The translations under genes were made by a program, and so were the position numbers. The notes under the pieces are model-generated. The model did not search any database. It worked only from the letters and a program-made list of their open reading frames with translations, and had not been told where the DNA came from. From positions 1 through 5,264 of the forward strand of contig JANLHY010000418.1 in NCBI GenBank assembly GCA_024653795.1: a stretch of 5,264 nucleotides of DNA. Direction: 5' to 3'. This stretch comes from Candidatus Brocadiaceae bacterium (GTDB lineage: Bacteria; Planctomycetota; Brocadiia; Brocadiales; Brocadiaceae). Positions 4,095 to 5,264 of this stretch are shown piece after piece (position 1 is the first letter of the stretch; each line of letters opens with the position of its first letter).

Positions 4095-5264
4095 ATGAAT
4101 AGTATGCAAGAGAAAAAATATCGCATCGGTGTTGTTGGAACAGGGTTTATTGCTCGGGGGCTGATGCTTGCATTGAAGTATCATCCAGAACTTCAGCTGA
4201 GTCGCGTTTTAACACGTCGAAATATATCCAAAAAACTTGAGAAGTTTCCGATTGATCAGGAAGTATTAACCAATGATGTTTCTGATCTCATCAAAGAAAG
4301 CGATTTGATTGTCGAATGTAGCGGTGATGTTTTGTATGGGACTGAAGTGGTTGAGCAAGTGCTTGAATCAGGCATTCCGGTCGTAACCATGAATTCCGAA
4401 CTCCAAGTAGTCTCAGGGACGATGCTTGCTCGCAAGGGTACGCTGGTTGAGGCTGAGGGAGATCAACCAGGAAGTTTAGCTTCTTTTAATTTGGAAGTGC
4501 GTGATATGGGTTTTGAACCGGTAGTGTATGGGAATATCAAACGGTTCCTCAATCTCAATCCAGTAAAAGACGAGATGGAATACTGGTCCAAGCGACAGGG
4601 TATATCGTTGGATCAAGTGACAGCTTTTACCGATGGGACTAAAGTGCAGATTGAACAAACACTCGTAGCTAATGGCTTAGGCGCAACGATCTTGTGTCGT
4701 AATCTTTCTGGTATTCCTTGCAAGGCACTTGAAGATGGTGCGTATCGTTTGGGCGAGATGGCAGATGGTTTAGGGAAAGCGGTGAGTGATTATGTTCTTT
4801 CGGCTACTGCGCCCGCTGGTGTTTTCATCGTTGCCAAGCATGTCGCCGAGCAAAAGCCCTTTCTTGAATATCTGAAAATGGGAGATGGTCCATATTATGT
4901 TATTGTCCGACCGTATCATTTGTGTCATTTGGAAATCCCGCGTACTATTTTACATGTACTTAAGGATACTAATCCGCGTTATCGTTTCAACAATGGACAG
5001 AACCCAATTGTTCAGACAATTGCTGTTGCAAAACGAGCTATTCAAAAAGGGGAAGTTGTCAAGCGAGGACTCGGAAGTTTTGATGCGCGAGGTGAAGCGG
5101 CAAAAATAATCAATCATCCAGAAGGAGTTCCGATTGGATTGATTCAGGAGGCAACCTTTGTGCGTCCTGTTGCTGAGGGTCAGATTGTTACTTTTGCTGA
5201 TGTCGAATTGCCGAAAAGCCGAGCGCTTGAATTGTGGAAACAAACAGTTGAAGAAGTAATGGCG
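4095..5264 (+). CDS. COG4091-like NAD(P)-dependent oxidoreductase with SAF domain (homoserine dehydrogenase-like), 3' end outside window
   Basis: The open frame runs 390 codons from ATG 4095 to the last base without a stop. The N terminus is a Rossmann nucleotide-binding fold: YRIGVVGTGFIARG with G15-x-G17-x4-G22, followed by LIVECSGD at 71-78 and GIPVVTMNSE at 93-102, as in homoserine dehydrogenase-type proteins. The middle (about 115-295) is the catalytic/dimerisation part, including AEGDQPG near 119-125 and FTDGTKVQIEQ. Residues from about 303 on (NPIVQTIAVAKRAIQKGE, then VRPVAEGQIVTFADVEL) look like a SAF domain, a small beta fold also found in antifreeze proteins and sialate synthases. 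This architecture is the predicted homoserine dehydrogenase-like group COG4091; several members act in sugar or sugar-acid metabolism, and the substrate cannot be told here. About 30-60 residues are probably missing. No clear Shine-Dalgarno precedes the start; ATG 4104 is a second choice. Confidence 0.8.
   Translation, partial: MNSMQEKKYRIGVVGTGFIARGLMLALKYHPELQLSRVLTRRNISKKLEKFPIDQEVLTNDVSDLIKESDLIVECSGDVLYGTEVVEQVLESGIPVVTMNSELQVVSGTMLARKGTLVEAEGDQPGSLASFNLEVRDMGFEPVVYGNIKRFLNLNPVKDEMEYWSKRQGISLDQVTAFTDGTKVQIEQTLVANGLGATILCRNLSGIPCKALEDGAYRLGEMADGLGKAVSDYVLSATAPAGVFIVAKHVAEQKPFLEYLKMGDGPYYVIVRPYHLCHLEIPRTILHVLKDTNPRYRFNNGQNPIVQTIAVAKRAIQKGEVVKRGLGSFDARGEAAKIINHPEGVPIGLIQEATFVRPVAEGQIVTFADVELPKSRALELWKQTVEEVMA

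Noticed and set aside
4476..5243. Three further frames (4476-4658 -, 4885-5109 +, 4950-5243 -)
   Set aside because: All lie within the COG4091-like gene, which is open over the whole stretch and shows Rossmann and SAF features in its own frame.

Overview
This is an accessory-looking stretch of bacterial chromosome. It holds three ordinary metabolic genes or gene parts on the + strand, and between them an AT-rich cassette that looks like a small RiPP (ribosomally made, post-translationally modified peptide) system. The species cannot be named from the sequence. The flanking genes have moderate GC (43-50% in the stretches I counted) and start without clear Shine-Dalgarno sites. The gaps are full of palindromic and dispersed repeats of kinds common in planctomycete, Bacteroidetes and cyanobacterial genomes. 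A repeat-rich Gram-negative environmental bacterium, possibly planctomycete-like, is an inference only.

Layout. Bases 2-394 (+) are the C-terminal end of a D-aminoacylase / N-acyl-D-amino-acid deacylase. Bases 443-510 hold a long palindrome. Bases 549-1238 (+) encode a CYTH-domain (triphosphate tunnel metalloenzyme) protein. Bases 1239-1709 have no gene but carry parts of a dispersed repeat that recurs near 3.9 kb. Bases 1710-3577 are the AT-rich cassette. On the - strand a radical SAM/SPASM enzyme (3070-1955) is followed after 34 bases by a Cys/Gly-rich precursor-like peptide (1920-1710) with a strong ribosome binding site. Divergently, a 71-residue XRE-type regulator (3362-3577) is on the + strand. 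Bases 3620-3995 form a MITE-like element with 17-bp perfect terminal inverted repeats. Bases 4095-5264 (+) are a COG4091-like NAD(P)-dependent oxidoreductase with a C-terminal SAF domain, running off the window.

How the parts may work together. The radical SAM/SPASM enzyme would install thioether or carbon-carbon links in the Cys-rich peptide, which has seven Cys, partly in C-x3-C spacing. The enzyme is read from a promoter with perfect TTGACA and TATAAT boxes on the - strand. This promoter lies beside an imperfect inverted repeat that reaches the start of the regulator gene, so the XRE protein may control both directions. A leader of about 225 bases carries a terminator-like hairpin and a REP-like hairpin before the enzyme gene. 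The peptide is split by a run of seven G: as read it ends after 52 residues, while one G fewer gives a 69-residue peptide with the full Cys-rich core. No exporter or peptidase is visible in the window. Near-identical 69-base repeats in the same orientation bracket the whole cassette (1523-1591 and 3927-3995), which suggests acquisition or loss as a unit.
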